From positions 447-10,830 of the forward strand of contig DCUF01000031.1 in NCBI GenBank assembly GCA_002328485.1: 10,384 bases of DNA, in the 5' to 3' direction. The position numbers and the translations under genes were made by a program. Every line of letters begins with the position of its first letter. Positions within the stretch are counted from its first letter, which is position 1. The notes beneath the pieces were generated by a model. The model did no database searches. It was given only the letters and a program-made list of their open reading frames with translations, and was not told where the DNA came from. Of this stretch, positions 1 through 6,122 are shown one piece after another. This stretch comes from Deltaproteobacteria bacterium UBA2221. GTDB lineage: Bacteria; Desulfobacterota; Syntrophorhabdia; Syntrophorhabdales; WCHB1-27.

Positions 1-1373
1 CCGTAAAAGGCGCCGTCACCCTCGTTTATCTCGTAAGGGAGCCCTTCCGCATCGAGAACCTCTTTGAGGGCCCGTTCTGCCCTCTCCCAATCCTCATCGC
101 TTCCGATGGACTTCTCGGGTCTCGTGGAGATCTCCAACTCGTACTCGAAAGCGAAAAGCTTCATCACATCGCGGATGAAGGTCATAATGCCGGAGATCTC
201 GGAGTGGAGTTGATCCGCCCGGCAGAAGATATGGGCATCGTCCTGGGTGAACTGGCGCACCCGGAGAAGTCCGTGGAGAACACCCGATTTTTCGTGGCGG
301 CATACGGTACCCAGCTCGAAATAGCGCAGGGGAAGGTCCCGGTAGCTCCTGATATCCGACTTATATACCTGGATGTGGGAGAGGCAGTTCATCGGTTTTA
401 TGCCGTACTCCACCTCGTCCACCTTGGTAAAATACATATTCTCACGGTAATTCTCGAAGTGGCCCGACCGCTTCCACATATCTAATTTGAGGATCTGCGG
501 TCCCACGACGAAGTCGTATCCCCGCTTCAGGTGTTCCTTCTTCTCAAAGTCTTCCAGGAGCGTCCGGAGGAGTGCGCCCTTGGGGTGGAAGATAACGAGT
601 CCGGCTCCCACCTCGTCCGACACGCTGAACAGGTCAAGGTCTTTGCCCAACCGTCGATGGTCCCGCTTCTTCACTTCCTCGAGAAAAGTCAGGTGATCCT
701 CTAGGGCTTGGGGACTCTGAAAGGCTGTGCCGTAGATCCTGCTGAGCATCTTGTTGCGCTCGTCCCCTCTCCAGTATGCGCCGGCCAGGGTGAGCAGCTT
801 GAAGGCCGGGATGCTTCCCGTGGAGGGCAGGTGGGGTCCCCTGCACAGATCGGTAAAACCGTCCTGCGTGTAGGTGGTAACCGTATCGTCCTGGATGTCC
901 TCGATAAGCTCAACCTTGAAGGCCTCGCCAAGGTTCCGGAAGAATTCCTCGGCTTCTGCCTTTTTTACGACCTTTCTCTGAATGGGAAGGTCTCTGGCGA
1001 TGATCTCTGCCATACGCTCTTCGATCTTGCGCAAATCATCTTCATTGAAGCCTGGAGGATAATCGAAATCGTAATAGAAGCCGTTTTCAATGGCAGGACC
1101 GATAGTAACCCTGGCATCGGGATAGAGTTCCTGAACCGCCTGGGCCATAACGTGTGCGGTGGTATGGCGTACAATGGTGAGACCCTGATCGGAATCGATA
1201 TAAACCGGCTCGGCTACACCTTCCTGAACCGGGGACGAGAGGTCTTTCAAGACGCCGTCGCTGCTGACTGCGACGATCTTACGCTCTTGGTCCTTTCCGC
1301 TTTTCCTCACTAAATCGAGATAAGTCGAACCCTCTTCAATGGTATAATCGACGCCCGCGAACGTCACTTTCAA
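1..1373 (-). CDS. thrS: Threonyl-tRNA synthetase, N-terminal 457 residues (3' end outside window)
   Basis: Charges tRNA-Thr with threonine in the cytoplasm. The reading frame is open from 1373 to the window edge, giving about 457 of the usual ~640 residues. Visible modules are an N-terminal TGS domain (about residues 1-62), the editing domain with its HxxxH zinc-type motif (HTTAH, H70 and H74), and the class II catalytic core. The core shows KPMNCLSHIQVY (the MNC cysteine is a zinc ligand), motif 2 as CRHEKSGVLHGLLRVRQFTQ followed by DDAHIF, and GDGAFYG at the edge. Motif 3 and the anticodon-binding domain lie outside. The start is TTG at 1373, preceded by AGGGAG (1385-1380) with a 6-nt spacer. 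An in-frame ATT lies directly before it and a GTG at 1367, but both fit the ribosome binding site less well. In the MNCPxH motif the usual Pro is Leu; I believe this occurs in one ThrRS subclass, so I do not regard it as a defect. Identity is very secure; the start is fairly secure. Confidence 0.97.
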   Translation of the reverse strand, partial: MKVTFAGVDYTIEEGSTYLDLVRKSGKDQERKIVAVSSDGVLKDLSSPVQEGVAEPVYIDSDQGLTIVRHTTAHVMAQAVQELYPDARVTIGPAIENGFYYDFDYPPGFNEDDLRKIEERMAEIIARDLPIQRKVVKKAEAEEFFRNLGEAFKVELIEDIQDDTVTTYTQDGFTDLCRGPHLPSTGSIPAFKLLTLAGAYWRGDERNKMLSRIYGTAFQSPQALEDHLTFLEEVKKRDHRRLGKDLDLFSVSDEVGAGLVIFHPKGALLRTLLEDFEKKEHLKRGYDFVVGPQILKLDMWKRSGHFENYRENMYFTKVDEVEYGIKPMNCLSHIQVYKSDIRSYRDLPLRYFELGTVCRHEKSGVLHGLLRVRQFTQDDAHIFCRADQLHSEISGIMTFIRDVMKLFAFEYELEISTRPEKSIGSDEDWERAERALKEVLDAEGLPYEINEGDGAFY

Positions 1374-1401
1374 AATGTGCTCCCTAAGGTCAATAAATCA
1401 A

Positions 1402-1421
1402 AAGGCATCCAATGATGCCTT
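1402..1421 (-). promoter_or_regulatory. Hairpin just before the thrS ribosome binding site, possible attenuator
   Basis: A perfect 8-bp inverted repeat, AAGGCATC / GATGCCTT, with a 4-nt loop lies about 16 nt before the thrS Shine-Dalgarno sequence. Read on the minus strand the stem is followed at once by the T-rich stretch TTGATTTATT, so it resembles a weak intrinsic terminator inside the leader. ThrRS genes in other bacteria are controlled at the leader, by tRNA-like operators or T-boxes, so an attenuation or translational role is plausible. I cannot see a competing antiterminator with confidence. Confidence 0.45.
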
Positions 1422-1468
1422 CAACCAAGTTCTTTGGCTTCAGTCATTCGAGGGAAGTTGGCTTTTTC

Positions 1469-1483
1469 GGAGCAAACCGCTCC
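1469..1483 (-). promoter_or_regulatory. Hairpin in the thrS leader (upstream one)
   Basis: GGAGC (1483-1479) and GCTCC (1473-1469) form a perfect 5-bp stem with a 5-nt loop in the transcribed leader. The stem can be extended with bulges by TTTC pairing with GAAA and then GGC with GCC. The sequence GGGTGGCG just 5' of it slightly resembles a T-box core, but position and order do not fit a T-box leader. It may be part of a thrS control element; the function is unknown. Confidence 0.35.
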
Positions 1484-1508
1484 CCTGAAACGCCACCCAC
1501 GAAAGGGT

Positions 1509-1538
1509 ATTCTACTGTTTTTCCCGTAGTTTTGTCAA
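1509..1538 (-). promoter_or_regulatory. Sigma70-type promoter of thrS
   Basis: On the minus strand TTGACA (1538-1533) is a perfect -35 hexamer. It is followed after 18 nt by TAGAAT (1514-1509), which matches five of six positions of the -10 consensus. Transcription would start near 1502, leaving a leader of about 130 nt before the thrS TTG codon. This is the best promoter match in the window and is placed correctly for thrS. The inference rests on consensus matching only. Confidence 0.72.
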
Positions 1539-1560
1539 TTGTAAATCTCGTAGGATTGTC

Positions 1561-1582
1561 GCCCGTTGGGATTGGAACGGGC
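1561..1582. repeat. Inverted repeat in the thrS / iron-sulfur gene intergenic region
   Basis: GCCCGTT and AACGGGC form a perfect 7-bp inverted repeat around an 8-nt spacer, 23 bp upstream of the thrS -35 box. No T-tract follows on either strand, so it is not an intrinsic terminator. It could be an operator for a dimeric regulator of thrS or of the divergent iron-sulfur gene, or chance. The remainder of the 369-bp divergent gap (1374-1742) holds the thrS promoter and leader and one weak plus-strand promoter candidate, and no gene. Confidence 0.3.
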
Positions 1583-1642
1583 CATCTCCATGGATGCGAA
1601 AATCTCCGAGCGGGGCGGGCACGGATGAGGCATGACCACGTA

Positions 1643-1671
1643 TTGATCTTTCGGAGCTTCTGTATTTCAAT
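1643..1671 (+). promoter_or_regulatory. Weak candidate promoter for the iron-sulfur protein gene
   Basis: TTGATC (1643-1648) and TTCAAT (1666-1671) are 17 bp apart and each keeps four of six consensus bases. They lie about 70 bp upstream of the TTG start at 1743. The match is marginal and is recorded mainly because no better plus-strand promoter is visible in the gap. Confidence 0.25.
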
Positions 1672-1742
1672 GTGAGTATGCCAAGACGGCCACGGGGGGA
1701 TGGGAAGAAGCATTAAGGAGAATCGGTCCTGGGGAGGCGGAT

Positions 1743-2588
1743 TTGTGTGAATTTTGTGTGAAGCACGGAGAGGGCAAAAAATGGTACCTTCAGGCGAGGA
1801 ACTATTCCGAAGATCTTCTCAGCGACGCCCGGCGTCGTACCTTTATCATCGATTTTCTATCTGATCCTGATCGACTCCGAAAGAGCGTCACCCAACTGGA
1901 TAGGTTCGATAGGCTGCCCGGATTTCTCAGGGGGGCGATCGGTCGCCTGATAAGCAGAAAGATGAAGAGGTCCCATTTTGGCCAGGTTGTGCCCATTGAG
2001 GATATCGAGGCCATTTTTGGCATGGTCAATTCGATCACCCGACTGGCCTGCCTTTGCCGGTCGATTACCTTGGGCCAAGAGAAACGCTATTGCTACGCCG
2101 TGAGTCTTGGGCCGGATGGCGGGAGACTGGAGAATATCTTTGATGGATTGGGTAAAACCTTTTTCGGGGGACCCGACGGGGCGGGTCTCGAGAGATTGGC
2201 GAGGGAAGAGGCTCTATCGGCCATGAAGAGCCACGAAAGGGAGGGGCTCTGCCACACGGTGTGGACCTTCGAGACCCCTTTTATCGCCGCCATCTGCAAC
2301 TGTGACCGCACCGATTGCCTCGGCCTTCGCTCGACCCTCACCCACGGCGTCCGGGTGCTCTTCCGATCGGAATACATCGCGACCGTCGATCCGGACCGGT
2401 GCACCGGATGCCGGGAATGTATGCGCCTCTGCCAGTTCGGCGCCCTTAGCTTCAGCGCGGCCCGTAAACAGGTGATGATCGACAAGAGACTCTGCTACGG
2501 CTGTGGCGTCTGTAGGTCAGGGTGTTCTCGTGGGGCCTTGTCCCTGGTGGATCGCAGCACTGTTCCGTCGGTTGCCCGTCTCTGGTAG
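1743..2588 (+). CDS. Cysteine-rich 4Fe-4S ferredoxin-domain protein
   Basis: A 281-aa soluble protein with 17 cysteines. The C-terminal domain (about 215-270) is a 2x[4Fe-4S] ferredoxin: CTGCRECMRLC (C220, C223, C226, C230) and CYGCGVCRSGC (C251, C254, C257, C261). The proline usually following each cluster motif is absent. Further cysteines form an N-terminal CEFC pair (C2, C5), a CLC pair (C103, C105) and a CNCDRTDC group (C185, C187, C192), which could bind another cluster or metal. The N-terminal string starting MCEFCVKHGEG resembles a family I associate with anaerobic deltaproteobacteria; its function is unknown to me. Electron transfer is an inference from the ferredoxin domain. The start is TTG at 1743 with GGGGAGG at 1731-1737 and a 5-nt spacer; it keeps the CEFC pair. 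No signal peptide or membrane segment is seen. A PilZ-like gene follows on the same strand. Confidence 0.88.
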   Translation: MCEFCVKHGEGKKWYLQARNYSEDLLSDARRRTFIIDFLSDPDRLRKSVTQLDRFDRLPGFLRGAIGRLISRKMKRSHFGQVVPIEDIEAIFGMVNSITRLACLCRSITLGQEKRYCYAVSLGPDGGRLENIFDGLGKTFFGGPDGAGLERLAREEALSAMKSHEREGLCHTVWTFETPFIAAICNCDRTDCLGLRSTLTHGVRVLFRSEYIATVDPDRCTGCRECMRLCQFGALSFSAARKQVMIDKRLCYGCGVCRSGCSRGALSLVDRSTVPSVARLW

Positions 2589-2592
2589 CCCC

Positions 2593-2610
2593 ACGCATCC
2601 CGCAATGCGT
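2593..2610. repeat. Small inverted repeat after the iron-sulfur gene
   Basis: ACGCAT / ATGCGT, a perfect 6-bp stem with a 6-nt loop, begins 4 nt after the stop codon of the iron-sulfur protein gene. There is no T-tract, so termination here would not be intrinsic. It could be a transcript-stabilising 3' hairpin or chance. Confidence 0.25.
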
Positions 2611-2640
2611 TCGAAAACGTCGGGCACGGCCGTGGGACGC

Positions 2641-2657
2641 CGGGTCCGAATGACCCG
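2641..2657. repeat. Second small inverted repeat between the iron-sulfur and PilZ-like genes
   Basis: CGGGTC / GACCCG, a perfect GC-rich 6-bp stem with a 5-nt loop, lies 57 nt upstream of the chosen PilZ-like start. No T-tract follows. It may partly insulate the two genes or be a structured leader element. The function is not determined. Confidence 0.3.
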
Positions 2658-2713
2658 CGGTCTCTCCAATAATGGCGAGGCTCACGATACAGCCGTTGTC
2701 CATTGGGGAGTTT

Positions 2714-3181
2714 ATGGCGGGCGAGAAATGGGACTTGACCGATAGGGGGAGCCCCATTACGATTGAAGTAGTGGCGCACACTAAGCAGAGTCATGGAGCA
2801 ACGGATACGGGGGAGATCTTCCAGATGCCCGCGAGTGGCTTCGAGAAGCGAAGGCCGAAAAGACCCGAAGCGCCGTTGCGCGCTGTCATAGAGTCCGAAA
2901 GGGGCGCGGCAGTCGGGTTCGTCCAGAACCTTACCCTCGACGGCCTCTCCGTTCGATTGAAGGAGCACCATTTTTTTGTATCACCAGAGAGGATAGCCGT
3001 CGATCTTTTCCTGGCCGCTTCGAACGGCCCTTCCATTTTCAGGACGGAAGCGCGGATTGTTGAGGTGGACGAGACGGGGGTTACCCTCCGGTTCCGCCCC
3101 ATGGCGCTTGCCCACCACAACCGATTGAAGGCCATTATCGCCTTTGTCGCACCCAACCAGGAGGATCCTCCGGTCTCATAG
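2714..3181 (+). CDS. PilZ-like domain protein (putative cyclic-di-GMP binding)
   Basis: A 155-aa protein from ATG 2714. The two PilZ signature elements are present in order and with usual spacing: RRPKR (residues 46-50, an RxxxR motif) and NLTLDG (72-77), in place of the common [DN]xSxxG. They are followed by an alternating beta pattern and EARIVEVDETGVTLRF, typical of the PilZ barrel. PilZ domains bind cyclic-di-GMP and commonly control motility, biofilm or polysaccharide synthesis; the target here is unknown. The start is uncertain. ATG 2714 has GGGGAG only 3 nt upstream; ATG 2825 has GGAG with a 9-nt spacer and still contains the whole domain (118 aa); ATG 2672 has no visible ribosome binding site. 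It lies 125 bp downstream of the iron-sulfur gene on the same strand and may be co-transcribed. The domain is divergent, so this is a motif-based call. Confidence 0.68.
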   Translation: MAGEKWDLTDRGSPITIEVVAHTKQSHGATDTGEIFQMPASGFEKRRPKRPEAPLRAVIESERGAAVGFVQNLTLDGLSVRLKEHHFFVSPERIAVDLFLAASNGPSIFRTEARIVEVDETGVTLRFRPMALAHHNRLKAIIAFVAPNQEDPPVS

Positions 3182-3202
3182 TGCCCGGTTGTCTCACGTG
3201 GC

Positions 3203-3236
3203 AGGGCAGGCTATCCGTTCTTGCCCACCCTGCCCT
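3203..3236 (+). terminator. Long-loop inverted repeat in the gap after the PilZ-like gene
   Basis: AGGGCAGG (3203-3210) and CCTGCCCT (3229-3236) form a perfect 8-bp GC-rich stem with an 18-nt loop, starting 21 nt after the PilZ-like stop codon. No run of T follows, so it is at best a weak or factor-assisted terminator. The rest of the 304-bp gap (3182-3485) has no convincing gene. TATAAA at 3344-3349 could be a -10 box, but no acceptable -35 hexamer lies at the right distance. Confidence 0.3.
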
Positions 3237-3485
3237 TATTAGGGGCCCTTTTCGGGGGGTCGTGCCATTGCCCTGACCAACAGGGGCTACAAACCTTCGC
3301 CATTCGCCTTACCGTCTGGGCCGCTCACCCAATTGGCAAGGGTTATAAAATTCCTGCCCGTCCAAAAAAAGGCCTTCCCATTCTTTTGCGGAGTGCCCAG
3401 AATATTAGTGGCTTAAGAGCGGCAAAATCAGGGCGGGGGAAGAGAACAGGCCTGTTGACGTTTTCAACATGAGAAGAAGGGATTC

Positions 3486-6122
3486 GTGAAATACCGATTC
3501 GATTATGATGTGGTGGTTATCGGAGGAGGGATCGGTGGGTTCGTTTCTGCCGTAACGGCCAACAGCTTGGGCAAACGGGTGGCCATTGTAGAGAAGAGGA
3601 GGGTGGGTGGCAACTGTACGAACTTCACCTGTATCCCAAGCAAGGCGTTGATCCGTGCCGCTCATGCCAGAAGAGACGCCACCCGGCTTGATCGAATGGG
3701 TCTGGGCGGGTTCTTTGCTGAGGGCGTTGATACGAGAAACGTCCTGTCCAGAATTCGATCTGTCGTTCATAAAGCGTATACGAAAGACCTGCCGGAGACC
3801 TTTCAGGAGATAGGCATCGATGTCCTTCCGGGAAGCGCTCAATTTGTTGACCGTAACCGGATAATCAGGGAATGTCAGGTAGTTTCGGCTGAGAAATTTA
3901 TAATCGCCGTTGGCACCCGCCCTCTCGTCCCGCCTATCAACGGCCTTGCAGACCTCGATTATCTGACCAACGAGAATCTCTATGACCTGGATGCCCTTCC
4001 CAAATCACTAACCATACTGGGCGGAGGTGTCGATGGGCTTGAATACGCCTCAGCCTTTGCAGGGCTTGGGGTAGAGACAACGGTGGTGGAGATGGCCACA
4101 CGCCTTCTTCCTATGGTGGACAGAGAGTTGGTCAACCATCTTCTGGACGCATTACGAGGGGAAGGGATCAGGTTGCTCATGGGAGCAAAAGCCGAGAACC
4201 TCTCGAAAGAGGGGAATGAGAGCGTTCTTGCCTACCAGTTCGGCAATGGCCAAAAGGGAAAGGTCAAAAGTGAGAAGGTTCTTGTAAGTATCGGGAGAAG
4301 ACCTGACCTGGATGGACTTCTCATTGAAAAGGCTGGGGTGAAGTCAACGCCAAGGGGCATCATTACGGACGAGACGCTAAGGACATCGGCGCAAAACATC
4401 TATGCCTGTGGAGACATTGTTGGCCCTTATCAGCTTGCCTCTACGGCTGAATACCAGGGAATGATTGCAGGGGCCAATGCCGCCCTGCCTGTAAAGCAGC
4501 GCGTCGACTATCGCAATAACGTGTATGCGATATTCACTGAACCGCAGATCGGCTATCTGGGACTCTCAGAAGAGGAAGCCCGACGGAAATACAGTCACAA
4601 GCTGAAGGTGTACCGGTTTGATTATAGAAACATGCGCCGCGCCATGGTGGACGGGACAGAGACGGGAGTTGCCAAGTTTCTTTTGGATGGAAACGGCCGC
4701 CTGGTTGGAGCTCACATACTCGGAGAGGCTGCAGCGGAGGTAATCCACGAGGCTCAGGTTGTGAAGGCTTTCAAGAAGCCTCTGAGAAAACTCTACGCCG
4801 TGACCCACGCCTATCCCACCTACGCCCAGGCCCTTGTGGGTAGGGCGAGCCAATTGGCTTATTTGGACCGGATGGGCGATAGCTTTTTTGTCAGGAAAGG
4901 TCTTGCGCTCTTTCCCGGCCTTGAAAACCGACTCTCTCTAGGCAGGGAGCGTCTTGCTGAAACCGGACGACCCCCGTCCATCGGTCCTATTCCAGGACAG
5001 CAGCCGCCCCTTGCGGTGGAGGCATTCGACAATGATACGATCTGGATCATCCGCCTCCCCGAGACCCTGTTTGATTATGATGAAGAGCCTCTTTTTTCAC
5101 GTGTCTTCCCAGGGGACACGGGCCGTGGGCGTTCGCTGATCCTCGATTTTGGCGAGGTCACCAAAATGAACGGTCTTGGAGCGGATATGCTCGTCAAGCT
5201 TTGCGCCCGGGCGACCATGAAGGGCGGGAGCGTTTCAGCGTTCAACCTGCCGGACGGAATGGGCGACGTATTTAAGGTAAGCGAACTCGATCAGGCTATA
5301 GGCCTCTTCGGGACACCTGAGGAGGCGTTGTCCGCTGCAGGTATCCGGGACCGGGGTTATACCCTCCCCGGGCATACGGGTGAACCTGTCCCCATTGATA
5401 CCAGTCGTTGGGCAAAACCCGTCGTTCTTCTCAGTCTCCCCAACAGAATCGAAGGGGCGCGGAACCTCAACGTCGACGGCCGACGGGTCGTAGGCCCGAT
5501 AAATGGCTTCGGGCGATTGTGGCAGAAGATATTCAGACTTTATATCAAGGACGGGATGGTGACGCCTGAAGAGGCGATAGACGCGCTCAAGCATAATTTC
5601 CCCTCCTTCCAGCCCTCTTTTAACCGTTTCTTCCCCTCCCCCGCAGGGATCGCCCCTGGAGAGATCGTGCTGATCGATTCCATGACCCCGGGAGGTCCTG
5701 TCTCGACAGGGGTCATGGTTCTGTACGCGGACGATCGGTCTTTCACGTTTGCTTGCCCTCAGGGTCATCCCGAGTCCGGCTTCGTGACCTTCAGTGCTTT
5801 CGAGAATGAGGGGGATACGGTAGTTCAGGTGCTGGGGCTCGCGCGGGCTAATGATCCGGTCTACGAAGGGGCGTTCCGTTTCGTCGGCTCTAAGATACAG
5901 ACCAGAATATGGACCCATCTGCTGAGTTCGTTGGCCGCCCATCTCGGTGTGCCTGCAAACGTAGTTCTGGATGCCCGGTGCATCGACGGGGGTGTTCGAT
6001 GGGATCAGGCAAAGAACATCCGGTACAACGCTCAAATCGGAACGATGCTTGGGGAGCCGATCTATGTGCTGAAAAGGCTCTTCAAAAGCAGTCGAGGAAA
6101 GGAGGCAAACGCTGGCCGGTAA
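3486..6122 (+). CDS. Three-module fusion: pyridine nucleotide-disulfide oxidoreductase, STAS and DUF1990/SRPBCC-like domains
   Basis: An 878-aa protein. Residues 1-460 are a complete group I disulfide oxidoreductase of the dihydrolipoamide dehydrogenase/mercuric reductase family: FAD motif GGGIGG (13-18), redox pair C44-x4-C49 in GGNCTNFTCIPSKAL, NAD(P) motif GGGVDG (179-184), FAD motif YACGD (306-310) and a dimerisation domain (341-455). The terminal HxxPT.E-type motif reads HAYPTYAQ, so the lipoamide dehydrogenase catalytic His and Glu are Tyr443 and Gln448, and it is not a classical Lpd. Residues about 510-617 form a STAS domain (ILDFGEVTKMNGLGADML), with the usual phosphoacceptor serine absent. 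Residues about 645-865 resemble DUF1990/SRPBCC lipid-binding-type folds (GHPESGFVTFS, ARANDPVYEGAFRFVGSK). The substrate is unknown. The start is GTG 3486, with AGAAGG 5 nt upstream. The stop overlaps the next gene by 11 nt, indicating translational coupling. The first two domain calls are firm; the third is tentative. Confidence 0.9.
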   Translation: MKYRFDYDVVVIGGGIGGFVSAVTANSLGKRVAIVEKRRVGGNCTNFTCIPSKALIRAAHARRDATRLDRMGLGGFFAEGVDTRNVLSRIRSVVHKAYTKDLPETFQEIGIDVLPGSAQFVDRNRIIRECQVVSAEKFIIAVGTRPLVPPINGLADLDYLTNENLYDLDALPKSLTILGGGVDGLEYASAFAGLGVETTVVEMATRLLPMVDRELVNHLLDALRGEGIRLLMGAKAENLSKEGNESVLAYQFGNGQKGKVKSEKVLVSIGRRPDLDGLLIEKAGVKSTPRGIITDETLRTSAQNIYACGDIVGPYQLASTAEYQGMIAGANAALPVKQRVDYRNNVYAIFTEPQIGYLGLSEEEARRKYSHKLKVYRFDYRNMRRAMVDGTETGVAKFLLDGNGRLVGAHILGEAAAEVIHEAQVVKAFKKPLRKLYAVTHAYPTYAQALVGRASQLAYLDRMGDSFFVRKGLALFPGLENRLSLGRERLAETGRPPSIGPIPGQQPPLAVEAFDNDTIWIIRLPETLFDYDEEPLFSRVFPGDTGRGRSLILDFGEVTKMNGLGADMLVKLCARATMKGGSVSAFNLPDGMGDVFKVSELDQAIGLFGTPEEALSAAGIRDRGYTLPGHTGEPVPIDTSRWAKPVVLLSLPNRIEGARNLNVDGRRVVGPINGFGRLWQKIFRLYIKDGMVTPEEAIDALKHNFPSFQPSFNRFFPSPAGIAPGEIVLIDSMTPGGPVSTGVMVLYADDRSFTFACPQGHPESGFVTFSAFENEGDTVVQVLGLARANDPVYEGAFRFVGSKIQTRIWTHLLSSLAAHLGVPANVVLDARCIDGGVRWDQAKNIRYNAQIGTMLGEPIYVLKRLFKSSRGKEANAGR
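6098..6114 (+). promoter_or_regulatory. Ribosome binding site and CTG start of the phytoene-dehydrogenase-like gene
   Basis: AAAGGAGG (6098-6105), a near-perfect anti-Shine-Dalgarno match, lies 6 nt before a CTG codon at 6112-6114 in frame with the downstream FAD protein. Between the upstream in-frame TGA at 6070 and this point there is no ATG, GTG or TTG. The next candidates, GTG 6136 and 6139, lack a ribosome binding site and would remove the first beta strand of the FAD-binding fold. The site is inside the end of the fusion gene. Confidence 0.7.

Noticed and set aside
708..1313. Open frame of 201 codons on the plus strand
   Set aside because: It is antisense to thrS, whose class II synthetase motifs run through this region.
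1490..1503. GGGTGGCG on the minus strand as a T-box core in the thrS leader
   Set aside because: A T-box sequence should lie in the antiterminator just before the terminator, after a specifier loop. Here it is at the very start of the transcript, with no ACCGCG-type continuation.
3321..3349. TATAAA box as a promoter for the fusion operon
   Set aside because: The bases 16-18 bp upstream show no -35 resemblance, and no extended -10 TG is present. I could not support a promoter call.
3221..3472. Open frame of 83 codons in the gap before the fusion gene
   Set aside because: It overlaps the inverted repeat at 3203-3236 and has no ribosome binding site, domain or protein-like composition. I treat the gap as non-coding.
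3469..3489. Six-codon ATG frame whose TGA overlaps the GTG start of the fusion gene
   Set aside because: It could be a coupling leader peptide, but it uses the fusion gene's own Shine-Dalgarno region as codons and has no site of its own. It is probably chance.
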